From Caulobacter endophyticus (GTDB taxonomy: Bacteria; Pseudomonadota; Alphaproteobacteria; Caulobacterales; Caulobacteraceae), in contig NZ_QDKQ01000026.1 in the NCBI RefSeq assembly GCF_003116815.1, forward strand, positions 37,480 to 101,479: a stretch of DNA of 64,000 bases, written 5' to 3'. The notes beneath the pieces were generated by a model, which saw only the letters and a program-made list of their open reading frames with translations, ran no database searches and was not told where the DNA came from. Below are positions 34,483 through 43,997 of the stretch, in pieces. Position 1 is the first letter of the stretch. Each line of letters begins with the position of its first letter. Position numbers and translations under genes: made by a program.

Positions 34483-35595
34483 CTAGGAAAGCATCTCGGC
34501 CACGGCCTCGCCGATCGCCAAGCTGCTGGTCAGGCCCGGGCTTTCGATGCCGAACAGCGCCACCAGGCCCGGCAGGCCGTGGGTGTCCGCGCCGCGCAAC
34601 TGGAAGTCAGGCTGGGGCTCGTCGGGACCGTGGATCTTGGGCCGCACGCCGGCATAGTCGGGGGTGAGCGCCCCGTCGGGCAAGCCGGGCCAGAACTTGC
34701 GGATATAGGCGGCGAAGGCCTCGGCGCGGGCGGGATCAACCGAATAGTCGGGCGCGGGCACGTATTCGAGGTCGGGTCCGAACACTGCCTGGCCGCCCAT
34801 GTCGTTGCGATAGTGGGTGCCCAGCGCCCCGTGGATCGGCGGCGGATAGACGAGCCGCTGGAAGGGCGCCTTGCCCATCAGGCGGAAGTAGACACCCTTG
34901 CCGTAGTGGCCGGCCGGGATCTGATCCTTGGGGAAGCCCTCGATGGTCGCCGCCACGTCCTGCGCCGAAAGGCCCGGGGCGGTGACCAGGAGGCGACAGG
35001 TCAGGGCCGTCGGCTCGGCGCCGCCGGCCCGCAAAGAGAAACCGCCGCCCTCCAGCGGGGTCGCCCCCTCGAACGGCGTCGACAACACCACCGCCCCGCC
35101 GGCGGCCTCGATCTCGCCGTGCAGGGCCAGCATGTAGTCGTGGCTGGCGAACACGCCGCTTTCCGGCGACAGCAGGGCCGCGTGGGCGTTGAGGCCCGGC
35201 TCCAGCGCCACGGCCTGCGCGCCCGAGAGCCGTTCCATGCCCTCGACGTCGTTGGCCAGGGCCTGGTCCCAGATCGCGTCGAGGCGGCCGATCTCGTCGT
35301 CGCTGGTGGCCACCACCAGCTTGCCGCACTTCTTGTAGGCCATCTTGTGGGCGTCGAGAAACGCATAGAGCCGCCGCCGGCCCTCGACGCACAACCGCGC
35401 TTTCAGAGAGCCCGTCGGATAGTAGAGCCCGCCGTGGATCACCTCGGAATTGCGCGACGACACGCCCTGGCCGATATGCCCTTCGGCCTCCAGCACCGCC
35501 ACCACCAGCCCGCGCTGCGAGAGCGCATAACCGCAGGCCAGCCCCACAGCGCCCGCGCCGACGACGACGGCGTCAAAATCGAAGTCTTGGGTCAT
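34483..35595 (-). CDS. FAD-dependent oxidoreductase, L-2-hydroxyglutarate oxidase-like
   Basis: A 370-residue DAO-family flavoprotein. The FAD Rossmann motif VVVGAGAVGLACGYAL is at residues 9-24. It then shows SSRNSEVIHGGLYYPTGSLK (about 46-65), characteristic of LhgO/L2HGDH, and a C-terminal GIESPGLTSSLAIGEAVAEML. It probably oxidises L-2-hydroxyglutarate or a similar hydroxy acid and feeds the respiratory chain. It follows the ParDE locus on the same strand. Confidence 0.88.
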   Translation of the reverse strand: MTQDFDFDAVVVGAGAVGLACGYALSQRGLVVAVLEAEGHIGQGVSSRNSEVIHGGLYYPTGSLKARLCVEGRRRLYAFLDAHKMAYKKCGKLVVATSDDEIGRLDAIWDQALANDVEGMERLSGAQAVALEPGLNAHAALLSPESGVFASHDYMLALHGEIEAAGGAVVLSTPFEGATPLEGGGFSLRAGGAEPTALTCRLLVTAPGLSAQDVAATIEGFPKDQIPAGHYGKGVYFRLMGKAPFQRLVYPPPIHGALGTHYRNDMGGQAVFGPDLEYVPAPDYSVDPARAEAFAAYIRKFWPGLPDGALTPDYAGVRPKIHGPDEPQPDFQLRGADTHGLPGLVALFGIESPGLTSSLAIGEAVAEMLS

Positions 35596-35605
35596 GTCGT
35601 CGCGA

Positions 35606-35885
35606 TCATTTCAGGGTGGCGGAATGTTCGATGGAACGGATCACGACCTGTGCGTCCAGGATCTCGTAGAACATCACGTAGGCTCCATAGGGGAGCCTGC
35701 GAAACCGCGGATGACTGGCCACGGTCTGCGCCATGAGCGGAAAGGCCGCGAGACGGTCGAACTCTTCGAACAGGTTGGCAATGAAGCGAGCGGGCCGCCG
35801 CGCGCGGGCTGTCCTCGGCGATGTCGTCGCGGCTCCGGCTCAGGTCGCGCTGCGCCCGCCGCGTCAGAACATAGCCTCGGCTCAC
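35606..35885 (-). pseudogene. parE: ParE/RelE-family toxin gene broken by a 4-bp duplication
   Basis: The start GTG 35885 overlaps the antitoxin stop by 4 bp. The frame reads SRGYVLTRRAQRDLSRSRDD and IAEDSPRAAAR, then shifts at a tandem CGCTCGCT (plus 35785-35792). Removing one CGCT restores RFIANLFEEFDRLAAFPLMA, HPRFRRLPYGAYVMFYEILD and VVIRSIEHSATLK, a complete ParE-type toxin of about 90 residues ending at 35606. The antitoxin is intact. The toxin has thus lost function by replication slippage, or the duplication is an assembly error. Confidence 0.8.
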
Positions 35886-36184
35886 TCTCCGGCGGCCTTG
35901 GCCCGCGCCTCCAGGTCGGCCAGCATCTCGGACAGAAAGGCTTGCCCGTCGACGCATTCGTCCAGATCGATGGCCTCGGATTCCAGATCGTCCAGCAGGG
36001 CTTCGAGCTTGTCCGAGCCGCCGACGATGTCCACGGCCCGCCGATAGTTCAACTCGGCCAGTTCCGCCGCCACCCCCTCCTCAAGCGAGGCGAACTCGCC
36101 CCGATCGACGCGCGCCTGCAGATCCGCCGCATCTTCGTCGTTCAAGCGCACCGTCACCTGCCTTAGATTGATCGGCCTGTTCAT
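35882..36184 (-). CDS. parD: ParD-like antitoxin
   Basis: A 100-residue antitoxin. The N-terminal ribbon-helix-helix strand (NLRQVTVRLNDEDAADLQ) would bind the operator, and an acidic helical tail (DLESEAIDLDECVDGQAFLS) would wrap the toxin. The family-typical EFASLEEGVAAEL follows the strand. It overlaps the toxin start by 4 bp, the normal antitoxin-first order. The reading frame is intact although the partner toxin is frameshifted. Confidence 0.85.
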   Translation of the reverse strand: MNRPINLRQVTVRLNDEDAADLQARVDRGEFASLEEGVAAELAELNYRRAVDIVGGSDKLEALLDDLESEAIDLDECVDGQAFLSEMLADLEARAKAAGE

Positions 36185-36285
36185 GGCCCAAGCCTAACAC
36201 GCCCCGCCCGCCACGCCACCGCTCGCCCGGCAGAACCCCGGCGCATCCCTCGCGTTGCCTTCAAGGACACGAGGAAGCCTCGCCG

Positions 36286-37641
36286 ATGACAGATCAGACC
36301 GCCGCCGCGCCCAGGCAGGAGCTCGTCAGGGCCATCGGCCCGATGCAGATGACCCTCTACGCGGCCGGCAGCATGATGGGCGCGGGCATCTACGGCCTGA
36401 TCGGCAAGGCCGCCGGACAGGTCGGATCAATGGTCTGGGCCTCGTTCCTGGTGGCCCTGGTCGCCGCCCTGCTGACGGGCCTGTCCTACGCGTGCCTGGC
36501 CTCGCGCTATCCGAGGGCGGGCGGGGCGGCCTATGTCACCCATCGGGCCTTCGACCGGGGCCTGCTGACCCACCTGGTCGGCATGGCCACCGCCTGCTCG
36601 GGCCTGACCTCGATCGCCGCCGGCGCCTGGGTGATCGGCGAGAACCTCAGTGGCTTCGCGCCGCTGGCGGCCGTGCCGCCGGTGGTCATCGCCCTGGCCT
36701 ACGCCCTGCTGATGGCGGGCATCGTCTTTCGGGGCATCAAGGAGTCGATCTGGGCCAACCTCGTCTGCACCTTCGTCGAGGCTGGCGGCCTCCTGCTGGT
36801 GATCATCGTGGGCGCGCGATTCTGGGGCGCCCAGGACCTGTTCGACGTCCCAGCCCCGTCGCAGGGCGCATCCACGGGCCTGGTTCCGCTGCTGATCGTC
36901 CAGGGCGCGGCCCTGACCTTCTTCGCCTTCGTCGGCTTCGAGGACTCGATCAATGTCGGCGAGGAGGTGAAGAACCCCCGCCGCGACCTGCCCCTGGGCA
37001 TTCTGCTGGCGATGGGGATCACCGCCCTGCTCTATATCGGCGTGGCGGTTACGGCGGTCTCTGTCGTTCCCTGGCGCGAGCTGGGCGAGGCCAAGGCGCC
37101 GCTGGCCCACGTGATGACCACCGCCGCACCCTGGCTGCCGGGCTGGACCTTCATCATCATCACCGTCTTCGCCGTCGCCAACAGCGCCCTGGTCAACTAC
37201 GTCACCGCCTCGCGGCTGCTCTACGGCATGGCCCGCGACGGCCGCCTGCCCGCGCCGCTGTCCAGAGTGCATACGGCCCGCAGGACGCCGCACGTGGCCA
37301 TCCTCGTGCTGCTGGCGATCATCGCGGTGCTGGTGGTCTCGGGCGGCGTCACCCAGCTGGGCGAGGCCACCACCCTGCTGCTGCTGGCGGTGTTCACCGT
37401 GGTCAATATCGCCCTGCTGGTCCTGCGGCGGCGACCGGGCGAGAAGACAGGCGCCTTCGAGCCGCCAGCCTTCGTGCCGGTCCTGGGCGCTGTCGTCTGT
37501 CTTGGCCTTATCATCGTGCGGGTGGCGACCGGTCCCGTCGCCGCGCCGCTCACGGCGGGGGTGCTGCTGCTGGTCGCGCTGGGCCTCTATGCGCTGATGC
37601 GAGGAAAGGCGATCGCCGAGCCAGGCTCGCCAAGGCGTTGA
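36286..37641 (+). CDS. APC-family amino acid permease
   Basis: A 451-residue transporter with about 12 membrane helices. The unwound first helix is visible as LYAAGSMMGAGIYGLIGKAA (near 25-45), along with GLSYACLASRYPRAGGAAYV and the middle segment FFAFVGFEDSINVGEEVKNP characteristic of APC/LAT-type permeases. It imports an amino acid or amine with a cation; substrate unknown. It starts at ATG 36286 with GAGGAAG upstream. Confidence 0.9.
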   Translation: MTDQTAAAPRQELVRAIGPMQMTLYAAGSMMGAGIYGLIGKAAGQVGSMVWASFLVALVAALLTGLSYACLASRYPRAGGAAYVTHRAFDRGLLTHLVGMATACSGLTSIAAGAWVIGENLSGFAPLAAVPPVVIALAYALLMAGIVFRGIKESIWANLVCTFVEAGGLLLVIIVGARFWGAQDLFDVPAPSQGASTGLVPLLIVQGAALTFFAFVGFEDSINVGEEVKNPRRDLPLGILLAMGITALLYIGVAVTAVSVVPWRELGEAKAPLAHVMTTAAPWLPGWTFIIITVFAVANSALVNYVTASRLLYGMARDGRLPAPLSRVHTARRTPHVAILVLLAIIAVLVVSGGVTQLGEATTLLLLAVFTVVNIALLVLRRRPGEKTGAFEPPAFVPVLGAVVCLGLIIVRVATGPVAAPLTAGVLLLVALGLYALMRGKAIAEPGSPRR

Positions 37642-37725
37642 GCACCGCGGCGAACCTGGCCATGAGGGCGCGGGCTCAGCTGGAAAGCCGCGCCGCCCAT
37701 CGGCGTGTTCGGCCCGGGAGGGAGA

Positions 37726-40700
37726 TCACCCCTCCCACTGCCCCCACAGCTTGGCGGCCGTCGCCCTGGCCTTCTCGACGGCGGCTTCCTTGACGTGGCC
37801 ATAGCCGCGGATCTCGGACGGAACCTCGGCCAGCTTGACCGCCAGCGCCTTGTTCTCCGAGCGCAGGCCAGCGATCAGGCGGTCGAGGGTGACCTCGTAG
37901 TCGGCGATCAGGCCGCGCTCCATCCGCCGCTCCTCGGTCTTGCCGAAGATGTCGAAAGCCCCGCCCCGCAGGCCCTTCATCCGGGCGATCATCGGGAAGG
38001 CCAGGTCCAGCATCCAGCCGCCGAAGGCGATCTTCCTGGGCTTGCCGTCCTTGCCCTTGGGCGCGATCAGCGGCGGCGACAGCCAGACCTTGGCCTTGCC
38101 GCCCTTGAAGGTTGCGGAGAGCTCCTTGGCGAAACGGCCGTCGGTATAGAGACGGGCGACCTCGTACTCGTCCTTGTAGGCCATCAGCTTGTAGAGGTTG
38201 GTCGCCGCGGCGCGGGTCAGAGGCAGCTCGCCCCCCTCCCCGACCACCGCCAGTTCGGCGTGGCGCACCTTGGCGATGCGCTCGGCGTAGTGGGCGGCGT
38301 AATGGGCGTCTTGGTAGGCGACCAGGTCTTCCACCCGACGGGCGATCAGGGCGTCCAGCGGCTCGGTCTGGGGCGTGGGGACGTCGGTCGGCTTGTCGCC
38401 GGCCGCGGCCGGGTCGAAAGCGATCTGGCGGCCCAGCTCGAAAGCCTGCAGGTTGGCCTCGGCGTCCACGCCGTTCAGCTTGATGGCCCGGTAGAGCGCG
38501 CGGCTGGAGACCGGGATCACGCCGCGCTGCCAGGCGAAGCCGACCATGATCATGTTGGCGTAGATGGCGTCGCCGAACCGGCTCTCGGCCAGGCGCTGAG
38601 CCGGGCAGGCGTCAAACGCCTTGGTGGCGGCCTTCACCCGGCGGGCCATGGCGCCGCCGTCGAACTTCACGTCGCGGCTGGTGACGAAGTCGGCGGTGGG
38701 GGCAAAGTCGCTGTTGCCGAAGGCCATGGTGCGGTCCTTGGCGTAGAGAGCCAGGGCCTCGGGGCTGGCGGCCACCAGCAGGTCGCAGGCGATCAGCACG
38801 TCGGCGCTGGCGGCGGGCACGCGGCCGCCGACCACCGTCTCCTCGGTCTCGCCGATCTTGACGTGGCTGAACACCGAGCCGCCCTTCTGGGCCAGGCCTG
38901 TCATGTCGACCACGCTGCCGGCGCGACCGTCGACGTGAGCGGCCATGGCCAGGATCGAAGCCACGGTGGTGACGCCCGTGCCGCCGACGCCGGTGAAGAT
39001 GATCCGGCGCACGCCGTGGAACTCCTCGAAGGCCGGCAGGGGCGTGGAATCGGCCGACAGCGGCGCGGGCTTGGCCTTCTCGCCGGCTTTTTCGGCCCCT
39101 TCCAGTGTGACGAAGGACGGGCAGAAGCCCTCAACGCACGAATAGTCCTGATTGCAGCTCGACTGGTTGATCTTGCGCTTGCGGCCAAAGGCCGTGTCCA
39201 GCGGCTCGACCGACACGCAGTTGGACTTCACCGAGCAGTCGCCGCAGCCCTCGCAGACAAGCGGGTTGATGAAGACCTTCTGGGTCGCCTTGGCCATGGT
39301 CCCGCGCTTGCGGCGGCGGCGCTTCTCGGTGGCGCAGGTCTGGTCGTAGAGCAGCACCGTGGTCCCGGGCGTGTCGCGCAGGGCCTTCTGCACGGTCATC
39401 AGCTCGGACCGCGGGAAGACCTCGACACCGGGGGCCAGGTCGCTGACCCCGGCATAGCGTTCCAGCTCGTCGACGACGATGACCGTCTTGGCCACGCCCT
39501 CGCTGGCCAGCTGGCGGGTGATCTGGGCCGGGGTGAAGCCGCTTTCGGCGCGCTGGCCGCCGGTCATGGCTACCGCGTCGTTGAAGAGAAGCTTGTAGGT
39601 GATGTTGGCGCCCGCCGCGACGGCGGCGCGGATGGCCAGCGAGCCGGAGTGGTTGTAGGTGCCGTCGCCCAGGTTCTGGAAGACGTGCTTCTCGGTGGTG
39701 AAGGGGGCTGCACCCACCCAGGTCAGGCCCTCGCCGCCCATGTGGGTGTTGAGGTCGGTCGAGGGGTCGTTGAAGCCGGCCATGTAGTGACAGCCGATGC
39801 CCGCCAGCGCCCGGCTGCCTTCCGGCAGCTTGGTCGAGGTGTTGTGTGGGCAGCCAGAGCAGAAGAACGGCTTGCGGGCCTGGTCCGAGGCCAGGCTGAC
39901 GGCGGCGACGCCGGCGGCCGAGACGCGGTTCAGATAGGCCCGCGCCCGCTCCATGTGCGGCCCGTCGGGCAGGCGGTCATAGATGGCCAGGGCGATTTCG
40001 GCCACCGACAGCGAGCCCAGCTCCGACAGCAGCGGATGGCCCTTCTCGTCGGTCTTGCCGATGATGCGCGGCCGGGCCTGGGCCGGCAGGTCGTAGAGCG
40101 CCGCCCGGGCCTGAGGCTCGATCAGGGCGCGCTTGTGCTCGATGACCATCAGGGTCTCGAGGCCGGCGGCAAAGGCGCGCAGGCCCAGCGGCTCCAGCGG
40201 CCAGGGCATGCCCACCTTGTAGACCGAGACGCCCAGGTCGGCGGCTTCCTGCAGGCTTATGCCCATGGCCGAGAAGGCTTCGAGCACGTCCTTGTAGGCC
40301 TGGCCCTGGCAGACGATGCCCAGGCGCGCCTTGCCCACACGGACGTGCGAGGCGCCCAGCACCACGCGGTCGATCTGGTTGGCGCGGGCAAAGGCCAGGG
40401 CGGCGGGGATTTTGTGGAGGCGGAGACGACGCTCCTTCTCCATAGGCTGGTCCTTCAGCCGGATGCCCAGGCCGCCCGGCGGCATGGCGAAGTCGGGGAT
40501 GACCGCCTGGTGGCGGCCCAGCGAGACGTCGATGGTCACGCCGCTGTCCATGGTGTCGGCCAGGGCGATCAGGCCCGTCCACAGCCCCGAGAACCGCGAC
40601 ATGGCGATGCCGAGCAGGCCATAGTCGAGCACCTCCTGCACGTCGGCGGGCGACAGCACGGGGATCTCGAAGTCCTGGAAGGCGAACTCCGACTGCGACG

Positions 40701-41166
40701 GCAGGGTCGAGCTCTTGCAGGCGTGGTCGTCGCCGGCCACGGCCAAGACGCCGCCGGTCGGGAAGGTCCCGGCGAAATTGGCGTGCTTGAAGACGTCGCC
40801 GGTGCGGTCGACGCCCGGCGCCTTGCCGTACCACATGCCGAAGACGCCATCGTGCGTCGCGCCAGGGAAGAGATTGGCCTGCTGGCTGCCCCAGACCGCT
40901 GTGGCGGCCAGGTCTTCGTTGAGGCCTTCCTTGAAGACCACGTCGTGGGCGGTGAGCAGTTTCTTTATACGCGCGGCCTGCTGGTCGAGGCCCCCAAGGG
41001 GTGAGCCGCGATAGCCCGACATGAAGCCGGCGGTGTTCAGCCCGGCGAGTCGATCCAGGCGCTTGCGGTCGAGCAGCACACGGAGCAGCGCCTGCACGCC
41101 GGTGATGAAGGCGCGACCATCTTCGAGCACATATTTGTCGTCGAGCGTGACTTCCGAGTGCCGCAT
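37726..41166 (-). CDS. Indolepyruvate:ferredoxin oxidoreductase, IorA-IorB fusion
   Basis: A 1146-residue fused enzyme that oxidatively decarboxylates aryl-pyruvates from aromatic amino acids to aryl-acetyl-CoA, reducing ferredoxin. The N-terminal TPP/pyrimidine part begins GFMSGYRGSPLGGLDQQA. A cysteine pair lies in CSGCPHNTSTKLPEG and GIGCHYM near 430-455, a 4Fe-4S segment CEGCGDCSVKSNC near 637-649, and the C-terminal gamma-type domain starts at GVGGTGVTTVASI near 723. It faces an Lrp regulator, its likely controller. Confidence 0.9.
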   Translation of the reverse strand: MRHSEVTLDDKYVLEDGRAFITGVQALLRVLLDRKRLDRLAGLNTAGFMSGYRGSPLGGLDQQAARIKKLLTAHDVVFKEGLNEDLAATAVWGSQQANLFPGATHDGVFGMWYGKAPGVDRTGDVFKHANFAGTFPTGGVLAVAGDDHACKSSTLPSQSEFAFQDFEIPVLSPADVQEVLDYGLLGIAMSRFSGLWTGLIALADTMDSGVTIDVSLGRHQAVIPDFAMPPGGLGIRLKDQPMEKERRLRLHKIPAALAFARANQIDRVVLGASHVRVGKARLGIVCQGQAYKDVLEAFSAMGISLQEAADLGVSVYKVGMPWPLEPLGLRAFAAGLETLMVIEHKRALIEPQARAALYDLPAQARPRIIGKTDEKGHPLLSELGSLSVAEIALAIYDRLPDGPHMERARAYLNRVSAAGVAAVSLASDQARKPFFCSGCPHNTSTKLPEGSRALAGIGCHYMAGFNDPSTDLNTHMGGEGLTWVGAAPFTTEKHVFQNLGDGTYNHSGSLAIRAAVAAGANITYKLLFNDAVAMTGGQRAESGFTPAQITRQLASEGVAKTVIVVDELERYAGVSDLAPGVEVFPRSELMTVQKALRDTPGTTVLLYDQTCATEKRRRRKRGTMAKATQKVFINPLVCEGCGDCSVKSNCVSVEPLDTAFGRKRKINQSSCNQDYSCVEGFCPSFVTLEGAEKAGEKAKPAPLSADSTPLPAFEEFHGVRRIIFTGVGGTGVTTVASILAMAAHVDGRAGSVVDMTGLAQKGGSVFSHVKIGETEETVVGGRVPAASADVLIACDLLVAASPEALALYAKDRTMAFGNSDFAPTADFVTSRDVKFDGGAMARRVKAATKAFDACPAQRLAESRFGDAIYANMIMVGFAWQRGVIPVSSRALYRAIKLNGVDAEANLQAFELGRQIAFDPAAAGDKPTDVPTPQTEPLDALIARRVEDLVAYQDAHYAAHYAERIAKVRHAELAVVGEGGELPLTRAAATNLYKLMAYKDEYEVARLYTDGRFAKELSATFKGGKAKVWLSPPLIAPKGKDGKPRKIAFGGWMLDLAFPMIARMKGLRGGAFDIFGKTEERRMERGLIADYEVTLDRLIAGLRSENKALAVKLAEVPSEIRGYGHVKEAAVEKARATAAKLWGQWEG

Positions 41167-41308
41167 GGCAAAAATTTTCCTCCCGGGTCTTTTCGCCCGT
41201 AAGGCAATATCTTATAGAAGCGCGGAAATTGTTTGCCCAAGGCGTGCCCGACTCGGGCGGGCTTTGCGCAAGATCGACGCGTCAAACACCCTCTGGGGGG
41301 AGGAATTC

Positions 41309-41806
41309 TTGTCCGAACAACTCGACGCCGTGGATGCCAAGATCCTGGATCTCATCCAACACGACGCCGGACTGTCCGTCGCCGAGATCGCCGAGCGAGT
41401 GGGGCTGTCCTCCAGCCCGTGCTGGCGGCGTATCAAGCGGCTGGAAGACGCCGGCGTCATCCAGCGCCGCGTCACCATCCTGGACCGCGAAAAGCTGGGC
41501 CTGGGCTTCGAGGTCTACTGCACGGTGAAGCTGTCGCTGCCGACCAAGGAAAACCTCGAGACCTTCGAGCACGCGGTCGCCAAGTGGGCCGAGGTGGTGC
41601 AATGCGCCACCGTGACCGGCGCGGCCGACTACGAGATGCGCATCGTCACTCGCGACATGCACGCCTTCGACGAATTCCTGCGCGACAAGATCCTGTCGCT
41701 GGGCCTGGTGTCGAACATCGAGAGCCGCATCGTCATCCGCGGCGTCAAGAACTCGACCGCCGTGCCGCTGGGCCTCGTCAGCCCCTACGTCAGCCCGCTG
41801 GGCTGA
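41309..41806 (+). CDS. Lrp/AsnC-family transcriptional regulator
   Basis: A 165-residue regulator with an N-terminal winged helix (LDAVDAKILDLIQHDAGLSV, AEIAERVGLSSSPCWRRIKR) and a C-terminal RAM ligand domain ending RIVIRGVKNSTAVPLG. Lrp proteins sense amino acids. It lies divergent to the indolepyruvate oxidoreductase, so control of aromatic amino-acid catabolism is likely. The start is TTG 41309 with GGGGGGAGGA just upstream. Confidence 0.9.
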   Translation: MSEQLDAVDAKILDLIQHDAGLSVAEIAERVGLSSSPCWRRIKRLEDAGVIQRRVTILDREKLGLGFEVYCTVKLSLPTKENLETFEHAVAKWAEVVQCATVTGAADYEMRIVTRDMHAFDEFLRDKILSLGLVSNIESRIVIRGVKNSTAVPLGLVSPYVSPLG

Positions 41807-41922
41807 GGATCCTTCGTTCGAGGGCGGTGGGGGCCGCTCTCGACGAGACCCCTTGCATCAGAAGACGGACCGTCCTCTCCTAGGCGCAAGGTCGAGCCAC
41901 ATCGACCGGGAGGACATGCCCC

Positions 41923-42267
41923 ATGGGCCAGCACGCCGACCAAGCCGGCGATAACCGCGCCGCGGGCGAGGAGCGCTATCGCACCTTCGCCGCCTTCTAT
42001 CCCTTCTATCTGTCCGAACATCTGAACCGCACCAGCCGCCGCCTGCACGTGGTCGGCACGGGCCTCGTCATCGTCAGCCTGGTGATGGGCTTTACGGTCA
42101 GCCCATGGTTCTTCCTCGTCGCGCCCCTGGTCGGCTACGGCTTCGCCTGGGTCGGCCATTTCGTGTTCGAAAAGAACCGCCCGGCCACCTTCAGCTATCC
42201 ACTCTACAGCCTGATGGGCGATTTCCGCCTGTTCTTCGAGACCGTGGCCGCGCGCCGCCCCTGGTGA
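41923..42267 (+). CDS. DUF962/Mpo1-like membrane protein
   Basis: A 114-residue protein with the DUF962 motifs FYPFYLSEHLNRTSRRLHVVG and YGFAWVGHFVFEKNRPATFS, ending in LYSLMGDFRLF. Two membrane helices lie between. Yeast Mpo1 of this family is a 2-hydroxy fatty-acid dioxygenase with conserved histidines; His residues in SEHLN, RLHVVG and GHFVFEKN fit metal ligands. The bacterial substrate is unknown. Confidence 0.85.
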   Translation: MGQHADQAGDNRAAGEERYRTFAAFYPFYLSEHLNRTSRRLHVVGTGLVIVSLVMGFTVSPWFFLVAPLVGYGFAWVGHFVFEKNRPATFSYPLYSLMGDFRLFFETVAARRPW

Positions 42268-42356
42268 AGACAGGCGCCTGAAACCGCGCTTTCGAACTGG
42301 CGCCGCACTTGCTCCGTAAGGCGGCAAGCGACCCAATTCGAGAAAGCCGCCGCCTC

Positions 42357-42863
42357 ATGTTCCAGAAGAAGAAAGACGCCCCCGCCCCGCTGGCCCTGGA
42401 GCCGCTGGCGGTCGCTCCGGCGCCCGCCCCGCAGGCCCAGGCCGCCGCGCCCGCGCCGGCGCCGCGCCCCAAGCCCGCCTCGCTGATCGCCCAGGGCCTG
42501 ACCATCCGCGGAGACGTGTCCGGCGACGGCGAACTGCACCTGGACTGCATCGTCCAGGGCGACATCAAGGTCGGCAAGCTGGTGCTGGGCCCGAACGGCC
42601 GCGTGGAAGGCTCGATCGCCGCCCAGGCCGTCGAGATTCACGGCAAGGTCATCGGGGCCGTCGCCGCCCGCCAGGTGCGCCTTTACGGCACCGCCAAGGT
42701 CGAGGGCGACATCGCCCACGAGCAACTGGCCATGGAAAGCGGCGCGGACTTCCAGGGCCGCAGCGTCAAGTTCACCCGTCCTGCGCCGCAACCGGCCCCT
42801 GCCCCGGCGCCCGCGCCGGTCCAGACCGCCGCCCCCGCGACTTACGCGCCCGCCGTCGGCTGA
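42357..42863 (+). CDS. Bactofilin (polymer-forming cytoskeletal protein)
   Basis: A 168-residue protein with Pro/Ala-rich disordered ends and a central bactofilin core (about residues 45-135) of repeating beta-strands: IAQGLTIRGDVSGDGELHLD, IVQGDIKVGKLVLGPNGRVE, AQAVEIHGKVIGAVAARQVR. Bactofilins form filaments that place cell-wall enzymes, for example in stalk synthesis in Caulobacter. The start MFQKKKDAP is typical. Confidence 0.9.
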   Translation: MFQKKKDAPAPLALEPLAVAPAPAPQAQAAAPAPAPRPKPASLIAQGLTIRGDVSGDGELHLDCIVQGDIKVGKLVLGPNGRVEGSIAAQAVEIHGKVIGAVAARQVRLYGTAKVEGDIAHEQLAMESGADFQGRSVKFTRPAPQPAPAPAPAPVQTAAPATYAPAVG

Positions 42864-42946
42864 TCCCCTGGCAACCGGGCGGTGCGTCCGGGTATTGTTC
42901 GGATCGAAGCGCTTCGCCGCGCATCGCTTTTCGGGACAGTACGCCG

Positions 42947-43465
42947 ATGACGACCACCGCCCGCCTCGCCCTTCTCCTGGCCGTCCTCGCGGCGGCCGGC
43001 TGTTCGCGCAACGACGACAAGGCCGCCGCCCCGGCCGCCGGCGCGAGCGCCCCGTCGGCGCAGAGCGAAGCGGCCCCCGCGGCCGGCGGGCCGCCCAAGA
43101 CCCTGCGCGCCGGCCTCTGGAAGACCACGGCCGGCACGCCCAGCGGCGAACAGAGCACCACCCAGTGCGTCGGAGAGGGCCACGATCCGGCGGCCGAGGC
43201 GGCCAAGGCTGCGCCCTGCGGCGCGCCCCAGGTCACGCCCGTCATCAACGGCTTCACGATCGAGCTGACCTGCCGCAAGGACGCTATCACCTACAGCCTT
43301 TCCGGCGTCGTGAAGGGCGACTTCGAAACCCGCACCACGACCGACCTCGAGATGAAGGTCCAGGCCTACGGCGCGTCCAAGACCATGCGGCTGCACAGCG
43401 AGAGCGTCTATGTCGGCCCGTGCGAGGCCAAGGGCGACGAACAGGCCGCCGCGCCCAAGACCTAG
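42947..43465 (+). CDS. Exported lipoprotein, DUF3617-like
   Basis: A 172-residue protein with a lipoprotein signal (Cys19 in LAAAGC), an Ala/Pro-rich linker, and a compact domain with four cysteines (TTQCVGEG, APCGAPQ, ELTCRKD, VGPCEAK). LRAGLWKTT and FETRTTTDLEMKV are typical of DUF3617 periplasmic proteins. Function unknown. Confidence 0.75.
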   Translation: MTTTARLALLLAVLAAAGCSRNDDKAAAPAAGASAPSAQSEAAPAAGGPPKTLRAGLWKTTAGTPSGEQSTTQCVGEGHDPAAEAAKAAPCGAPQVTPVINGFTIELTCRKDAITYSLSGVVKGDFETRTTTDLEMKVQAYGASKTMRLHSESVYVGPCEAKGDEQAAAPKT

Positions 43466-43607
43466 TCGCCAGGCTTAGCCCAAACACCTTATGTGGCTCG
43501 TGCGCCACAAACGCCCAGCTTCGCAAGGAACGTCGCTTTTTTGCAGGAACGGCAAGGCTTGTAGGTTCATTGTCATCGCATGGGGGTTCCGTGAGTTCGA
43601 GGAGCCG

Positions 43608-43925
43608 ATGACGATGAGCGGTCCGCATCTGACCGTCGTGCCGGAAGAAACCGCCGGCGCCGAAGTCTACAATCTGACCCGCGGGCCGGAGACGACGGCC
43701 CAGCGCCTGCAACGCCTGCAACAAGAAGCCCGCCAACTGGCCCGAGAAGAAGTCGAGGCCCTTGAACGGGACCTGATCGCCCTGGCCGAGCGCGCCCACC
43801 AGATCGCCGAAGGCGGCGAAGCCTATGCCGTAGGCCTTCGTGAGATGGCCTCTCGGCTGTCGTCCGATCTGCCGCAGAAGGCCCAGACACTGCGCGCCAT
43901 CCTGGAACGCACGTCTCGCGACTGA
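43608..43925 (+). CDS. Hypothetical helical protein, 105 residues
   Basis: A protein with a long amphipathic helical region (TTAQRLQRLQQEARQLAREE, VEALERDLIALAERAHQI), probably a coiled coil, and no signal peptide. ATG 43608 has GGAG 5 nt upstream. I recognise no family. Confidence 0.65.
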   Translation: MTMSGPHLTVVPEETAGAEVYNLTRGPETTAQRLQRLQQEARQLAREEVEALERDLIALAERAHQIAEGGEAYAVGLREMASRLSSDLPQKAQTLRAILERTSRD

Positions 43926-43929
43926 CCTC

Positions 43930-43967
43930 GAAAAGAAAACGGCCCGGAAGCAGAACCTCCGGGCCGT
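43930..43967 (-). terminator. Terminator of the bamF gene
   Basis: On the minus strand a perfect 10-bp stem (ACGGCCCGGA with TCCGGGCCGT) encloses a 9-base loop and is followed by TTTTCTTTT. It lies 30 bp past the BamF-type stop. The plus side has only weak U-richness. Confidence 0.8.
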
Positions 43968-43997
43968 CGAATTCCAAAAGCTCGATCGCTGCGGACC

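Noticed and set aside
37705..41004. Plus-strand open frame of about 1100 codons opposite the indolepyruvate oxidoreductase
   Set aside because: Its product is low-complexity His/Gly/Arg/Gln-rich sequence with no domain, while the minus strand encodes a complete known enzyme.
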